A DNA stretch of 7,563 bases from the NCBI GenBank assembly GCA_016841005.1, contig JAEORG010000042.1, forward strand, positions 1-7,563. Reading direction: 5' to 3'. The DNA comes from Candidatus Thorarchaeota archaeon. Lineage in GTDB: Archaea; Asgardarchaeota; Thorarchaeia; Thorarchaeales; Thorarchaeaceae. The notes under the pieces are model-generated. The model saw only the letters and a program-made list of their open reading frames with translations. It was not told where the DNA came from and made no database searches. Within the stretch, counting starts at the first letter, position 1; the number at the start of each line of letters is the position of its first letter. A program made the translations under genes and the position numbers. Below are positions 6,836 to 7,563 of this stretch, in pieces.

Positions 6836-7444
6836 TCACTGTTTCTTTATTCGGGGAAAGAAGCGACCAGTTCTCTTCATATATTCCGAGTACTCCTCAC
6901 CAAAGGTCTCGAGAAGCATCCGTTCTTCTTTTCGTGCTACGAATGGAAATTGGATGAGAATCAGAATAGATAAACCAATCATCACGAAGTTCGCAGTCAA
7001 TAGAGACACTCCAAACGAGAACATACTCAAGACTGTGTACATTGGATGACGAACTCTTGCATATGGTCCAACTTTGATCAGTGAATGACTCTCCTTGATC
7101 TGTAGACATGCTGAGTATTGACGGTCAAGTGTTCTGTGAATCCAATAGAGGAATGGTGTACTTATAAGAGCCAAGAGAACTCCGATCCAGCGGACGAATT
7201 CTGGATAGTTGGGAATCTGAGACCATGTAAACCAAGGAAAATCCACCAAGTACAGAATTATTGAGGCAAAATACGCAAGAATTATGATGCTCATCGCTAC
7301 CTCTGCCTTTCCAAATGGCTTTCGTTCTTCTACCACATCGGGTGCTTCACGTTTCGGTTTTACAAATCTGTAGTATCCTCTGACACTGAAGAAAAAGGCA
7401 TAGAGCGCAACAAAGAGAATTCTGTAGAACAACTCATCGGCCAT
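6836..7444 (-). CDS. Integral membrane methyltransferase, ICMT/PEMT family
   Basis: A 202-aa multi-pass protein of the isoprenylcysteine carboxyl methyltransferase / phospholipid methyltransferase type, which transfers methyl groups from S-adenosylmethionine to lipid-like substrates in the membrane. The signature is at the C-terminus: GPYARVRHPMY (126-136, with R132-H133-P134) and KEERMLLETFGEEYSEYM (172-189, with E173-E174), ending in the usual RFFP. Hydrophobic segments lie at about 5-22, 49-67, 84-102 and 136-170 (probably two helices), a normal size and topology for the family. The start at 7444 is fixed because an in-frame TGA lies directly before it (7445-7447). There is no Shine-Dalgarno, and a TATA-like element about 25 nt upstream suggests a leaderless message. 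It converges on the PLD-like gene with only 38 nt between the stops, in which I see no clear terminator. Prokaryotic members often have unknown substrates, so prenyl-cysteine methylation should not be assumed. Confidence 0.9.
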   Translation of the reverse strand: MADELFYRILFVALYAFFFSVRGYYRFVKPKREAPDVVEERKPFGKAEVAMSIIILAYFASIILYLVDFPWFTWSQIPNYPEFVRWIGVLLALISTPFLYWIHRTLDRQYSACLQIKESHSLIKVGPYARVRHPMYTVLSMFSFGVSLLTANFVMIGLSILILIQFPFVARKEERMLLETFGEEYSEYMKRTGRFFPRIKKQ

Positions 7445-7463
7445 TCAAGACGCCATCCATAAC

Positions 7464-7474
7464 GGTTAATACAT
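7464..7474 (-). promoter_or_regulatory. Probable TATA box of the ICMT-family gene
   Basis: The minus strand reads ATGTATTAACC, centred about 25 nt upstream of the ATG at 7444, the spacing expected for leaderless archaeal transcription. The alternative TATTTATT inside the palindrome (7488-7495) would give a leader of about 20 nt. Confidence 0.4.
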
Positions 7475-7516
7475 ACTTATTAGTCAGAATAAATACTAAT
7501 AAGTCACTTTTTAACC
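7464..7516. repeat. Nested palindrome upstream of the ICMT-family gene, likely operator
   Basis: The inner arms ACTTATTAGT (7475-7484) and ACTAATAAGT (7495-7504) are perfect 10-bp inverted repeats with a 10-nt spacer, so their centres are 20 bp apart, close to two helical turns. Outer arms GGTTAA (7464-7469) and TTAACC (7511-7516) share the same centre to within half a base. Read outwards, each side gives ACTAATAAGT, 5-6 nt, then TTAACC, as expected for a mirrored divergent promoter or a dimeric regulator site. The remaining sequence up to 7563 has no ATG on the plus strand, so any divergent gene starts outside the window. Confidence 0.6.
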
Positions 7517-7563
7517 TTGTTAGCCAAGCAATCATCAGAGTTCTCATAGAACAGAGGTCAGAA

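Overview
The window looks archaeal. The evidence is indirect: TATA-box-like AT-rich elements sit about 25-40 nt upstream of several starts, one start is probably leaderless (the ICMT-family gene), one Shine-Dalgarno matches the 16S tail well (AGGTGAG), and the secreted protein carries several N-glycosylation sequons. Genes are of moderate AT content and the control regions are strongly AT-rich. A mesophilic uncultured lineage, for example an Asgard archaeon, would fit, but no marker gene is present and the phylum is only a guess.

Layout. (1) Positions 1-958, minus strand: the N-terminal part of an unrecognised secreted protein that leaves the window at its 5' edge. (2) 959-1173: a 215-nt spacer with that gene's probable promoter. 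(3) 1174-3006, minus: a membrane-anchored phosphodiesterase of the alkaline phosphatase superfamily with every expected metal and nucleophile residue. (4) 3007-3314: a divergent control region with two inverted copies of an 18-bp motif, each next to an outward-facing TATA-like box, with T-rich tracts between them. (5) 3315-6797, plus: a tight three-gene operon made of a 75-aa unknown protein, a cobalamin-binding radical SAM enzyme (5-nt gap) and a phospholipase D-like protein (17-nt overlap). (6) 6836-7444, minus: a small integral membrane methyltransferase of the ICMT/PEMT type, convergent with the operon. (7) 7445-7563: its promoter region, built as a nested palindrome that may also serve a plus-strand gene beyond the window.

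How the genes may work together. The radical SAM enzyme, the PLD-like protein and the 75-aa protein are almost certainly co-transcribed and partly translationally coupled. The shared motif in the divergent region suggests that the phosphodiesterase is co-regulated with them. The phosphodiesterase/phosphotransferase, PLD fold, B12 radical SAM enzyme and membrane methyltransferase would all be compatible with modification of a lipid or another membrane-linked phosphodiester, but no substrate can be read from the sequence. The most promising candidate for an undescribed system is the 75-aa protein / B12-radical SAM / PLD operon with its mirrored promoter. No tRNA, rRNA, CRISPR array or insertion sequence was seen.
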